Source: Nostoc sp. ATCC 53789 | GTDB lineage: Bacteria > Cyanobacteriota > Cyanobacteriia > Cyanobacteriales > Nostocaceae | Assembly (NCBI RefSeq): GCF_009873495.1 | Contig: NZ_CP046703.1 | Coordinates: 2,666,001-2,730,000 of the forward strand | Length of the DNA stretch: 64,000 nucleotides | Direction: 5' to 3' | In this document: in pieces, positions 37,116 through 45,961 of the stretch | How the letters are laid out: each line of letters begins with the position of its first letter | How positions within the stretch are numbered: the first letter of the stretch is position 1 | Notes under the pieces: model-generated | What the model saw: the letters and a program-made list of their open reading frames with translations, nothing else | What the model was told of the DNA's origin: nothing | Databases searched by the model: none | Made by a program: the position numbers and the translations under genes

Positions 37116-39005
37116 ATGGCAAAAGTTGTTGGAATTGATTTAGGGACAACTAACTCTTGTATTGCAGTCATCGAAGGTGGACAACCACTTGTGATTGCCA
37201 ATGCAGAAGGACAACGCATCACTCCTTCTGTAGTTGCATATACAAAAACAGGCGAACGTCTGGTTGGTCAAATTGCTCGACGACAAGCGGTAATGAATCC
37301 AGAGAACACGTTCTACTCGGTCAAACGGTTTATCGGACGCAAACACGATGAAATCACCCACGAAGCGAGTGAAGTTTCTTACAAAGTCGTTCGTGATAGT
37401 AATGGCAATGTCAAACTCGATTGTCCAGCGCTAAAAAAACAATTCGCGCCTGAAGAAATTTCTGCTCAAGTTTTGCGAAAACTTACAGATGATGCCAGTA
37501 AATATCTAGGAGAACCCATTACGCAAGCAGTCATTACTGTGCCTGCTTACTTTAACGATTCGCAACGACAAGCAACCAAAGATGCAGGCAAAATTGCAGG
37601 GCTAGAAGTACTCCGCATCATTAACGAACCTACGGCGGCAGCACTTGCTTATGGTTTAGACAAAAAAGGCAACGAAACAATCCTAGTCTTTGACTTAGGG
37701 GGCGGCACGTTCGACGTTTCGATTTTAGAAGTTGGAGAAGGTGTATTTGAAGTCAAAGCCACGAGTGGAGATACCCATTTAGGCGGCGATGACTTTGATA
37801 AAAAGATTGTCGATTATGTTGCAAATGATTTTCAGCGCCACGAAGGTATTGATTTACGCAAAGATAAGCAAGCCCTGCAACGGTTAACTGAAGCCGCAGA
37901 AAAAGCCAAAATTGAACTTTCTAGCGCTACCCAAACGACGATTAATCTTCCCTTCATCACGGCAACTCAAGAGGGGCCAAAGCACCTGGATATAACCTTA
38001 ACTAGGGCGGAGTTTGAGAAACTCTGCGCTGACTTGCTCGATCGCTCCCGCATCCCAGTTGAACAAGCTCTCAACGATGCCAATCTGAACAATGCCAATC
38101 TTGATGAAGTTGTCCTAGTAGGCGGTTCCACCCGAATTCCCGCCGTGCAACAACTCGTTAGACGCATCACAGGCAAAGATCCAAATCAGGGAGTGAACCC
38201 GGATGAAGTAGTTGCTGTGGGTGCAGCAATTCAGGGTGGAGTACTGGCGGGAGAAGTGAAGGATGTACTGCTGCTAGATGTAACACCGCTTTCTTTAGGG
38301 GTGGAAACGATGGGCGGGGTGATGACAAAAATTATTCCCCGCAACACGACGATTCCGGTGAAGAAATCCGAGACGTTTTCAACCGCCGCCGATGGCCAGC
38401 CGAATGTCGAAATTCATGTTCTGCAAGGAGAACGGGAACTTGTCGCAGACAATAAGAGTTTAGGTACGTTTCGGCTCGATGGCATTCCTCCGGCTCCGCG
38501 TGGAGTACCTCAAATTGAAGTAACGTTCGACCTCGATGCAAATGGGTTACTATCGGTAACTGCTAAAGATCGCGCCACTGGTAAAGAACAATCGATTACA
38601 ATCTCAGGCGCTTCGACGCTGGATAAACACGACGTGGAACGCATGGTACGAGATGCAGAAACTCATGCCCAAGAAGATCGCCAACGCCGCGAGCAAATCG
38701 ACACCAAAAATAATGCGGACTCGCTGGTTTATCAGGCAGAAAAACAACTGCAAGACTTGAATGGTCGAGTTTCTCAAGCAGATAAAAGTCGGGCGCAACA
38801 ATTGATTGACGAGTTGCGATCGGCAATTGAGGGAGAAGACTACAATCAAATGCGATCGCTCACAACGAATCTTCAACAAGCACTCATGCAAATCGGTAGC
38901 GCCGTTTACGCCCAAGCTAACGCAGCAACTAGCAATCCTAATCCAAGAAATCAGCCAACCGGACAAAACAATGACGATGTGATTGATGCCGATTTTGTTA
39001 GCTAA
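37116..39005 (+). CDS. dnaK: Hsp70 chaperone DnaK
   Basis: The 629-residue chaperone folds and disaggregates proteins in the cytoplasm. Motifs: phosphate-1 [13 protein letters not shown] (residue 7), phosphate-2 [13 protein letters not shown] (about 195), the adenosine loop [16 protein letters not shown], the linker [18 protein letters not shown], the substrate domain with [12 protein letters not shown], and a C-terminal tail DDVIDADF. It is one of several DnaK paralogues expected in cyanobacteria, here in an operon with a zinc-finger-less DnaJ and a CbpM-like modulator, suggesting a dedicated stress subsystem. No CIRCE element seen upstream. Confidence 0.95.
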   Translation: MAKVVGIDLGTTNSCIAVIEGGQPLVIANAEGQRITPSVVAYTKTGERLVGQIARRQAVMNPENTFYSVKRFIGRKHDEITHEASEVSYKVVRDSNGNVKLDCPALKKQFAPEEISAQVLRKLTDDASKYLGEPITQAVITVPAYFNDSQRQATKDAGKIAGLEVLRIINEPTAAALAYGLDKKGNETILVFDLGGGTFDVSILEVGEGVFEVKATSGDTHLGGDDFDKKIVDYVANDFQRHEGIDLRKDKQALQRLTEAAEKAKIELSSATQTTINLPFITATQEGPKHLDITLTRAEFEKLCADLLDRSRIPVEQALNDANLNNANLDEVVLVGGSTRIPAVQQLVRRITGKDPNQGVNPDEVVAVGAAIQGGVLAGEVKDVLLLDVTPLSLGVETMGGVMTKIIPRNTTIPVKKSETFSTAADGQPNVEIHVLQGERELVADNKSLGTFRLDGIPPAPRGVPQIEVTFDLDANGLLSVTAKDRATGKEQSITISGASTLDKHDVERMVRDAETHAQEDRQRREQIDTKNNADSLVYQAEKQLQDLNGRVSQADKSRAQQLIDELRSAIEGEDYNQMRSLTTNLQQALMQIGSAVYAQANAATSNPNPRNQPTGQNNDDVIDADFVS

Positions 39006-39110
39006 AGCCTGCATTACAACCACTGGAGACTACCGACTTTCAACAACTCAACAATGACACTGACAAAAGACGTTCCGAGTGCAGAATAGTCGGATTTTGA
39101 GTATCGAATC

Positions 39111-40076
39111 ATGCCAACTGCAACTGATTTCAAAGATTATTACAACCTTTTGGGAGTTAGCAAAACTGCAACTTCTGACGAAATTAAGCGAGCTTACCGC
39201 AAACTTGCCCGCAAATATCATCCTGATGTGAATCCCGGCAATCCAGAAGCCGAGGAAAAATTCAAAGACATCAATGAAGCCAACGAAGTTTTATCAAACC
39301 CAGAAAAGCGCCAAAAGTATGACTCTTTTGGGCAGTACTGGAAGCAAGCGGAGGTTAGCGGTACTCCTCCTAGAGGAACTAGCACCTATGCAGATAATTT
39401 TGACCAATATAGCAACTTTGATGATTTTATCAATGATTTGCTGGGTGGTTTAGGGGATAGGACAAGAGCAGGACGGACTTATTACCGCACCTCGACTAGG
39501 CAGCCTGATGACTTTGGCCCATTTCGTAGCCAAGCACCAGCACCCGATACCGAAGCTGCGATCGCACTTTCCTTCTCGGAAGCGTTTCATGGCATTCAAA
39601 AGCGGTTGCAGTTGGATGATGAAACCATTAACGTTCGGATTCCCGCAGGTGCCAAACCGGGTAGTCGAATTCGCATTAAAGGTAAAGGTCGCTCTAGCCC
39701 TTTTTCTCAACAGCGAGGTGATTTGTATCTCACAATCGAGGTGCTTCCCCATCCGTTTTTTCAGTTTTCGGGTGACAACTTAACCTGCGAAGTTCCTATT
39801 CGTCCAGATGAAGCGGTCTTAGGCGCTCAAATTCAAGTACCAACACCAGAGGGTAGCGTCACATTGAGCGTTCCGAAAGGCGTGCGTTCCGGTCAATCGC
39901 TGCGGTTGCGAGGAAAAGGCTGGACGCAACCAAAAGGCGGGCGAACTGACCTAATTGTGAAACTTCAGATCGTGTCTCCGAAAGAGTTAAGCAAAATTGA
40001 GCGGGATTGCTATGAAAAGATTCAGGCTAATAGCAGCTTTAATCCACGTACTGCATTACAAGGAGTAACGTTATGA
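39111..40076 (+). CDS. dnaJ: DnaJ/CbpA-type co-chaperone
   Basis: The 321-residue protein has an N-terminal J domain (DYYNLLGVSKTATSDEIKRA YRKLARKYHPDVNPG, with the HPD tripeptide that triggers DnaK ATPase), a Gly/Phe-like linker with DNFDQYSNFDDFINDLL, and two C-terminal beta domains (INVRIPAGAKPGSRIRIKGK, SVTLSVPKGVRSGQSLRLRG). The CxxCxGxG zinc finger is absent, as in CbpA/type II J proteins. It follows dnaK by 105 bp and overlaps the next gene by 4 bp (ATGA). Confidence 0.93.
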   Translation: MPTATDFKDYYNLLGVSKTATSDEIKRAYRKLARKYHPDVNPGNPEAEEKFKDINEANEVLSNPEKRQKYDSFGQYWKQAEVSGTPPRGTSTYADNFDQYSNFDDFINDLLGGLGDRTRAGRTYYRTSTRQPDDFGPFRSQAPAPDTEAAIALSFSEAFHGIQKRLQLDDETINVRIPAGAKPGSRIRIKGKGRSSPFSQQRGDLYLTIEVLPHPFFQFSGDNLTCEVPIRPDEAVLGAQIQVPTPEGSVTLSVPKGVRSGQSLRLRGKGWTQPKGGRTDLIVKLQIVSPKELSKIERDCYEKIQANSSFNPRTALQGVTL

Positions 40077-40372
40077 GCGAGTTTAGCCTCTCCAGTACAG
40101 TTGTTTCCCATGAAGGCGATCGCCTTTATACGTTTGAGTATGCAGCCTCTGTTACCCAAACTTCAACGATTGTAATTGAGCAATTTGTGCAACTCGGATT
40201 GATCGAACCGAAAGGCTCAATGCTACACTCACGAGAAATTGCGCGAATTGCTCAAATCCAACGCTTGCGTCAAGATTTGGGGCTAAATCTCGTAGGCGCA
40301 GCAATGGTCATGGATATGGCTCAAGAAATTGCCCAGTTACGGGCACAGCTAAAAGCGTTGCAGCCTTCTTGA
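40073..40372 (+). CDS. cbpM: CbpM-like chaperone modulator (MerR-type HTH)
   Basis: The 99-residue protein has the MerR-like HTH of CbpM: TYEYAAS-like FEYAASVTQTSTIVIEQFVQ, LGLIEPKG, then REIARIAQIQRLRQDLGLNL VGAAMVMDMA and a coiled-coil end (EIAQLRAQLKALQ). In E. coli, CbpM binds the CbpA J domain and inhibits it. Here it starts within the last codons of dnaJ, a strong sign of a linked function. Confidence 0.85.
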   Translation: MSEFSLSSTVVSHEGDRLYTFEYAASVTQTSTIVIEQFVQLGLIEPKGSMLHSREIARIAQIQRLRQDLGLNLVGAAMVMDMAQEIAQLRAQLKALQPS

Positions 40373-40491
40373 AAAACATCACCCAATACTCAGAGGTGAA
40401 AAAGTTGGCGCGATCAAAATTTTAACAAGTTACTCACCATTGGCTCATTTTGAGAGAGAGGAGCGCGATCTGGCAGGATGGGTGCGGTAAT

Positions 40492-40803
40492 AATACGGTT
40501 CGGTTAAAGGGGAAAGGGAAAAGGGGAAAGGTTTTGAATACATCCTTTACCGAATGGCACTAAGAAAAGCTGAAACCTCGTCAGGGCATGGTGTGGGAGG
40601 TGTGGGAGGTGTGGGAGGTGTGGGAGGATGGGGAAGAAGTCTTACCCCCCACACTCCCCACACTTCCCCCACTCCCCACACTCAAAAAGCAAGTTATATC
40701 AGGGCTTTGCGATTAACTTAGTGCCATTCCATCCTTTACCCCTTACCCCTTACCCTTTCCCCAGACCACAAGGAAAGTGAAAAATGCTTATCCGAACCGT
40801 ATT
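40492..40803. mobile_element. Outer MITE with AATACGGTTCGG ends and 12-bp target duplication
   Basis: Ends AATACGGTTCGG (40492-40503) and CCGAACCGTATT (40792-40803) are perfect 12-bp inverted repeats. GGGTGCGGTAAT is duplicated exactly at 40480-40491 and 40804-40815. Internally it has AGGGGAAAGGGAAAAGGGG / CCTTTCCCC arms. Its ends match the pattern of copies at 10797 and 16178, so it is probably the same family. A family-A MITE sits inside it. Confidence 0.8.
40552..40729. mobile_element. MITE family A, copy 3 (178 bp), nested in the outer MITE
   Basis: Ends GAATGGCACTAAG (40552-40564) and CTTAGTGCCATTC (40717-40729), with CATCCTTTACC duplicated exactly at 40541-40551 and 40730-40740 (11 bp). 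Same length and orientation as copy 2. The interior is GTGGGAGGT repeats, then CCCCACACTC repeats, then GTTATATCAGGGCTTTGCG. Confidence 0.9.
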
Positions 40804-40816
40804 GGGTGCGGTAATC

Positions 40817-42043
40817 CTACTTGATGACAAAGTTAGACGGGTCTTGATCTCGTCGATGCTTAGTGGGAATGGGGTCTGGCTGCCCATCACCCGCCAGGGC
40901 TGCGGTTTTTTCCAGGGATTCCCTCAATCGCTTGGCTGCGTAGATGGACATATCTCGCGGTACATTAATGCGATCGCGCAAATATCGGAGAGCAACATCA
41001 GCTCCCGATGGAGGTACACAGTCTTCACCTGTCATCATGTGTGTTAAAGCACAACGTAGCGCTTGATCAAACAATTTATCATCTAAGGGGTTGACTCGGA
41101 TAATATTGATGCGATGCTCGATGGTTCGCTTAAGAGCTTCCATGCGGGAGTTTTCGGGTTCTGGATAAGCAACATCTGGTAGCCCAAACCAGGGGCCATT
41201 ATCCACCTGTGCTTTATTGAGAAGCATCTGGGTTTCGCCGTTTTCCCAACAGCCCCCCATCTGGGGCGGCAAATCATGTGCGTGGGTGTGAAAGTCGCTC
41301 TGGGTACCGCAGTAAGTTGGTCGGCTTTCCATTGCCGCAAACCATGCGCTCAAGCGGGGGTTTTGCGATCGCAGGGAGTAGCCCTTGTAGTAGTAAAGGC
41401 TCGCATTCATCCGTTCGAGATATGGCGTAAAAATGACATCGACGATGCCAAAGCTATCTAGAAAGTAAGGGCTTGGGGTGCGGCCCAGAGCCTCCTCGAC
41501 CATAGCCACCACTGCGATAAATTGTTCTCGGTTGCGTTGTTCTTGTTGAGAGGAACCGGCTTTAGAGCATAGCCAAGCGCACCAGGCTCTAAATAATAGT
41601 CGTTCTAATTGACGTAGAGGAAGCACCATGCGGTCTTCCATCCCTTGGTTCAATGGAGCAAAAACCTTTTCCAAAGCGATCAAAATGTCATCGCTTTCCT
41701 TAATAATCCGTCCATCTAGCTCGATCGCAGGGAGCATTCCTGACGGTACCTTACGTTTGTACCAACTTTCTTTCTCCCCGTAGCAGAACATTGTCACTTT
41801 TTCGATGCGGTAAGGGATCTGTTTTTCCTCTAACCATAACCAAACTTTTTGACAGTAAGGACACCAGGCATGGTTATCACGGTACAGCGTTACCCGCACA
41901 TCAGATTCTGGCTTCCCAAACAAGCGCAACCGGGCTTTAGCATTGGTGAGACCATTAACGGTATCTATTTGATAGTCCGTAAGGGCTTCTAGTTCTTCCC
42001 AGCTTAAGGGTGCGGTAGTCATAGGGTGAGTTGCGTAGGACAA
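40817..42043 (-). CDS. Glutathione S-transferase family protein
   Basis: The 408-residue protein starts with a thioredoxin-like GST domain (about residues 45-130; [20 protein letters not shown], with a CPYC active-site motif, then [10 protein letters not shown] with the cis-Pro and ESDDILIAL). A helical C-terminal domain follows (about 145-260; [17 protein letters not shown]-like). The last 140 residues are a cyanobacteria-type extension ([20 protein letters not shown]) of unknown role. The CPYC motif suggests an omega-type or glutaredoxin-like thiol transferase rather than a Tyr/Ser GST. Confidence 0.85.
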   Translation of the reverse strand: MSYATHPMTTAPLSWEELEALTDYQIDTVNGLTNAKARLRLFGKPESDVRVTLYRDNHAWCPYCQKVWLWLEEKQIPYRIEKVTMFCYGEKESWYKRKVPSGMLPAIELDGRIIKESDDILIALEKVFAPLNQGMEDRMVLPLRQLERLLFRAWCAWLCSKAGSSQQEQRNREQFIAVVAMVEEALGRTPSPYFLDSFGIVDVIFTPYLERMNASLYYYKGYSLRSQNPRLSAWFAAMESRPTYCGTQSDFHTHAHDLPPQMGGCWENGETQMLLNKAQVDNGPWFGLPDVAYPEPENSRMEALKRTIEHRINIIRVNPLDDKLFDQALRCALTHMMTGEDCVPPSGADVALRYLRDRINVPRDMSIYAAKRLRESLEKTAALAGDGQPDPIPTKHRRDQDPSNFVIK

Positions 42044-42218
42044 TACTTAGGGCAATTCTATACTCTACAATATTTTCAATTACACCAAGGCTTAATTTAA
42101 CCGATAGATTCGCCCATCAATTCTTTCTATTTCTGCTTGAAGAAAAAGTTGAAGTGATCTGGTATATCTCAAACTCTACAGCAATTCTCATAATGAGAAT
42201 TGTTGCCCCACTCCTCCA

Positions 42219-43415
42219 TTACTTGACTTTCAGTGCCGACTTCCCTAATGACTGACAAATAACATCGTTTTGTGGTGTATGGATACGGCTGCACAGAACG
42301 TCTCGGTAGTGTCGCTCTAAAGGATTTCTTTTTAACATACCAGGATTACCAGTTAGTTCCAAAGCAATCTCCACAGAACGAATTGAGTTAGTTGTAGTAA
42401 GGTATTTAACAGCTTGTGCCTGTAATCCGACGTTAGGATCGTACTCGCCCCGATCAATATCTTGAGCCAAACTATAAATTAATCTATTGTTAGCAAATAG
42501 CAGTGCTTCTATTTCACCCACGGCAGTTTGGAAGCGTGGCAGAGTTGCTAGCGGTTCTTTGAGATTAGAAGGCGATCGCTCCCAAAGATATTTAACCAGC
42601 CAGTCTCGCGCACTGGTAGCCACACCGAGATATAAAGCGCTCACTGTCAAGCTGCCCCAAGTGGAAATCAGTGGATCAAGTGATGGCGCAGCAGATATGG
42701 GACTGATATTCAGGGCGTACTCTAAGGGAATTAATACATTCTCCAAAATCAGATCGTGGCTGCCTGTAGCTCTCATCCCCAAGTGATCCCAGGTTTCGAC
42801 AATTTGCAAACCGGGCAAATCGCGCGGAACCAAAAAATTGCCAACTTGTGGTTCATCTTCAGTTGTCCGCGCCCAAACCACAAAGTAGCTGAGGATGGGA
42901 CTACCGGTAGTGTATTGCTTGTGGCCTGTTAAACGCCAACCCTCTGTTGTCCGTTCGGCAATTGTGGCAGGTAATCCGCCTCTAGCTGGGGTTCCTAACT
43001 CTGGTTCAACACGGGCGGCATTGATCAGGGCAATGCCTTCAATGGATTCACGACACAACCTTTTATATACTTCTGGATGCCAGCGACGGCTACGGGCTGC
43101 ATTGGCATGTTGGAGATAGTGCATCGTCAGTACTAGCGCAGTTGAAGCATCGCCACGTGCTATCCCTTCAATGACTCGGCAGATAGTTGATAGCCCTAAA
43201 CCCTCACCACCTAATTCACGAGGAATGGTGAGGCTAAGTAATTTTGCCTCAGACAGAGCTGTAAAATTCTCGAAGGGAAAGGAACCCTCTTTATCGTGTG
43301 CGCCTGCACGGGTGGCAAAGTCTTTAGCTAGAGCCTCAACCTGGTCGAAAATATTGGGGATTTCTAAGCTTTTGGTTACAAAGGTGTCTGGCAGTGCTTG
43401 CTCCAACTGTGACAT
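42219..43415 (-). CDS. Acyl-CoA dehydrogenase-family flavoenzyme
   Basis: The 398-residue protein has the acyl-CoA dehydrogenase fold: N-terminal helical domain (about residues 20-130), a beta domain with TTEGWRLTGHKQYTTGSPIL and TWDHLGMRATGSHDLILENV (FAD/substrate loop), and a C-terminal helical domain with AVKYLTTTNSIRSVEIALEL. The catalytic Glu position is not obvious. The sequence is nearer the SfnB/DszC/monooxygenase-like branch, so a flavin-dependent oxidation of a sulfur or small organic compound is possible. It neighbours the GST gene on the same strand about 175 bp away. Confidence 0.8.
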   Translation of the reverse strand: MSQLEQALPDTFVTKSLEIPNIFDQVEALAKDFATRAGAHDKEGSFPFENFTALSEAKLLSLTIPRELGGEGLGLSTICRVIEGIARGDASTALVLTMHYLQHANAARSRRWHPEVYKRLCRESIEGIALINAARVEPELGTPARGGLPATIAERTTEGWRLTGHKQYTTGSPILSYFVVWARTTEDEPQVGNFLVPRDLPGLQIVETWDHLGMRATGSHDLILENVLIPLEYALNISPISAAPSLDPLISTWGSLTVSALYLGVATSARDWLVKYLWERSPSNLKEPLATLPRFQTAVGEIEALLFANNRLIYSLAQDIDRGEYDPNVGLQAQAVKYLTTTNSIRSVEIALELTGNPGMLKRNPLERHYRDVLCSRIHTPQNDVICQSLGKSALKVK

Positions 43416-43671
43416 AGATACTCCTTAAAGCTCACTTTACTCTCATCCCACAAAAAATTGATGTTCCTGCAAACTTAACATAGGACCTATTTTAACCCTC
43501 TCTCTGAGTTACCAAGAATTGGAAGCGATGTCTGCGACGGGCTTTGCCTACGCATCTGTGGTAAAATAGATGCTGGCTAGCTCAAATGCTTCCACTTGCT
43601 GGGATGGCAATACACCATGAACCAATTTGGTTTTGTTGTAAATTCAACAATTCGTGAATCTACAACAAAAA

Positions 43672-43745
<74 letters not shown>

Positions 43746-43852
43746 TTAACCACACAATTATTGATAGTAGCATATACTTTTACGATCGCACAAGATAAAG
43801 ACCCAAGCTTTTTTAAGGGGGTTTTAGATTTTGAGTGCGTAATACCAATTCT

Positions 43853-44026
43853 CTATGAAGATGCATAGAATAAAGCTTCATGGATGAAATCATAACTTGT
43901 CAAAGAGGAGATTAACTCGCAAGACATTTGAGCTAATTCATTTTGAACCCGTAAATTGATATCTTTTTTCGCCGATTTACTCACCCTCAATTGTTTAATT
44001 CCTAATTTTAGAGATACTTGCACCAT
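43853..44026 (-). CDS. Possible small protein (57 residues), unknown
   Basis: This ORF is shorter than 60 codons: MVQVSLKLGIKQLRVSKSAK, KDINLRVQNELAQMSCELIS and SLTSYDFIHEALFYASS. Its amphipathic, Lys/Leu-rich look resembles small DNA-binding or antitoxin-like proteins, but no family is recognised and the ribosome-binding site is weak. The rest of the 43746-44223 stretch holds nothing else I can support. Confidence 0.25.
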   Translation of the reverse strand: MVQVSLKLGIKQLRVSKSAKKDINLRVQNELAQMSCELISSLTSYDFIHEALFYASS

Positions 44027-44223
44027 CTCTGAAACTAGCTTGTTCTCTCATTTTTTCTCGTAATAAACACGCGAACAGTTTCTTCTTTACCTCACCCCCT
44101 ATTTTCTTTTAACCGAGCAGTATTGGAACGAGTCTCACCTCAATTTATGATCAAAGTCACAATTGCGTAACATAACTGTTCTTATTGGCAATAGACTCTT
44201 CATGAGAAGAGCAGTTGCTTACT

Positions 44224-44829
44224 TCATCTGGCTAATCCATTCAGCAACAGCGTCACAAATGTGGATACTACCTCTTGTGCTGAATTTTTTTCTGGAAGTA
44301 TAATCTTTGATTCATAAGCAATAGAAATCGCTGCTACACCATGTACCAATGCCCAAATTGTTTTGGTTATTTCGTGAGGATTGCCCGCAATCAGCGTTCC
44401 GTCTTTCTGTCCTGCTTGGACAATTTTAAATAATTGATCTAGGGATGTCTGTGAAACCTCGATCAAACTCGGATATTTCTCTGGATTGTAGTAACAGAAC
44501 ATTACCTGTAAATGATTTGAATGCTCTAAGGCGAAGTTGACGTATGCACTGCTAGCAGCAATCAACTGTTGCTTAGTATCTTTATTAACTTCCTTTATTG
44601 CTGTTTCTACTTGCGCTGACAGCAACCGAAAACCTTCTTCTGCGATCGCTGCTAAAACCGCCTCTTTATCTGCAAAGTGCATATACGGAGCGTTATGGCT
44701 GACTCCTGCTCTTTGAGAAATCTTCCGCAAACTCAAACTATGAGCGCCTTCTTCTGACAGAAGTTCTGTTGCAATTGCAATTAATTTGTTACGTAAATTA
44801 CCGTGATGATATTTATCTTTTGGTTTCAT
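44224..44829 (-). CDS. TetR-family transcriptional regulator
   Basis: The 201-residue protein has an N-terminal HTH (AGVSHNAPYMHFADKEAVLA, following LSLRKISQR) and an all-helical ligand domain. Two dyads with the same consensus lie just upstream (44835-44880), so autoregulation is likely, together with the divergent exported-protein gene. The inducer is unknown. Complete length. Confidence 0.9.
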   Translation of the reverse strand: MKPKDKYHHGNLRNKLIAIATELLSEEGAHSLSLRKISQRAGVSHNAPYMHFADKEAVLAAIAEEGFRLLSAQVETAIKEVNKDTKQQLIAASSAYVNFALEHSNHLQVMFCYYNPEKYPSLIEVSQTSLDQLFKIVQAGQKDGTLIAGNPHEITKTIWALVHGVAAISIAYESKIILPEKNSAQEVVSTFVTLLLNGLAR

Positions 44830-44834
44830 AGGTC

Positions 44835-44880
44835 ATATTGACAGTGACAATATTTAATGTCATATTGGCAATGTCAATAT
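44835..44880. promoter_or_regulatory. Two tandem dyads, probable TetR operators
   Basis: TATTGACAGTGACAATA (44836-44852) and TATTGGCAATGTCAATA (44863-44879) share the pattern TATTGnCAnTGnCAATA. Centres are 27 bp apart. They lie between the TetR gene and the divergent gene. Confidence 0.65.
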
Positions 44881-44951
44881 AGTACTTCTTCACGACAGTT
44901 TTGTCCTTTGTGTCTCAAATGTTGCCAAATCTCGATCAAAAGGCAAAAAAT

Positions 44952-45395
44952 ATGCTAGGGAAATTGCTTCGCTTGATGTTTGTGGTTGGTACAGTTGGGC
45001 TAGCAGGATCTTTTGCTGGTGCGACGAGTGTCACTTCGCAAAATTTATTGGCTGAAAATCAGACAAATCCATCAACTTCTAGTCGTATCCTTCAGATTAA
45101 TTTCAAATACAACAACTCCACGTCTGACTTTAGAAAGCAGATGAAGGATGTTGCGCCTCGTATCGCCAAAGCACCAGGACTACGCTGGAAAATTTGGTCA
45201 ATTGATGAAGGTAACAAAGAAGCTAGTGGGTTTTATCTGTTTGAAGATGAAAAATCTCTGAACAACTATGTCGAAAATATTTTCAATGTTGGAATGAGAA
45301 ATAACTCAGCAATTAGTAATATCGTAGTCAAAAAGTTCAATATTCTTGAAGATCCTACGATCGTTACACGAGGCCCTATCAGTCAGCTTAAATAA
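44952..45395 (+). CDS. Exported YdhR-like (dimeric alpha/beta barrel) protein
   Basis: I take ATG 44952 (MLGKLLRLMFVVGTVGLAGS), which gives a clean signal peptide and follows AAAAGGCAAAAAAT; other starts at 44919 or TTG 44901 would precede it. The mature part (about 110 residues; RILQINFKYNNSTSDFRKQM, GLRWKIWSIDEGNKEASGFY, LFEDEKSLNNYVENIFN) matches the YdhR/monooxygenase-like ABM fold, normally cytoplasmic; export is unusual. Divergent from tetR and probably controlled by it. SRPBCC gene follows 49 bp downstream. Confidence 0.75.
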   Translation: MLGKLLRLMFVVGTVGLAGSFAGATSVTSQNLLAENQTNPSTSSRILQINFKYNNSTSDFRKQMKDVAPRIAKAPGLRWKIWSIDEGNKEASGFYLFEDEKSLNNYVENIFNVGMRNNSAISNIVVKKFNILEDPTIVTRGPISQLK

Positions 45396-45444
45396 TCTCA
45401 AAAACTTGCATACTGCATTGTATCTAACCAGATGAGAGAGTCAT

Positions 45445-45894
45445 ATGAAGTTTAGCAATACTGTCACAACGTTTGCCACACCTGAAAAAATTTGGGCGAT
45501 TTGGACTGATGTAGATAATTGGTCAGTATGGGATACCGAACTGTGTGATTCATATCTTGAGAGTCCTTTTAAGCTTGGTGCGATAGGTAAATTAACACCG
45601 AAAACGGGTACAACTTCTAAATTTACAATTTCGCAGTTTAGCCCAGGTAAGAGTTATACATTCACAATTCAGTTACCATTTTGCAAGTTAAATGTACATC
45701 GCTACTTGAGTATCTATGCAGATACTACATCATTTACTCATGAAGTGTCATTTAAAGGAGCCTTGGCATTTTTATTTGGTTGGCTTCTCGGCAAAAAGTT
45801 TAAAAAAGTTTTACCGAGAGTGATGGAGAATATCAGGGAAATAGCTGAAGCTAAAAGTATTGGAAAAGGTTACTTAGAAAAAACAGCAGACTAA
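45445..45894 (+). CDS. SRPBCC-family (START/Bet v1-like) protein
   Basis: The 149-residue protein has the helix-grip fold signature: KFSNTVTTFATPEKIWAIWT, DVDNWSVWDTELCDS, then GKLTPKTG-type strands and a C-terminal helix. Such proteins bind hydrophobic ligands or act as polyketide cyclases/Coq10-like factors. It is co-oriented with the exported YdhR-like gene and probably in the same TetR-controlled unit. Confidence 0.8.
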   Translation: MKFSNTVTTFATPEKIWAIWTDVDNWSVWDTELCDSYLESPFKLGAIGKLTPKTGTTSKFTISQFSPGKSYTFTIQLPFCKLNVHRYLSIYADTTSFTHEVSFKGALAFLFGWLLGKKFKKVLPRVMENIREIAEAKSIGKGYLEKTAD

Positions 45895-45929
45895 TCTATT
45901 TCACATTAATCACAATGCGTATAAATCCT

Positions 45930-45958
45930 GTAGAGATGTTGCATTGCAACGTCTCTAC
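45930..45958. terminator. Hairpin between convergent SRPBCC and devC genes
   Basis: GTAGAGATGTTGCA and TGCAACGTCTCTAC pair as a near-perfect hairpin (one mismatch) with a tiny loop, ending 4 bp before the devC stop. It is a common Nostoc palindrome and a likely two-way transcript end. Confidence 0.5.
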
Positions 45959-45961
45959 TAA

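Noticed and set aside
37116-37116. CIRCE/HrcA element upstream of dnaK
   Set aside because: No TTAGCACTC-N9-GAGTGCTAA pattern seen in the 200 bp before the start.
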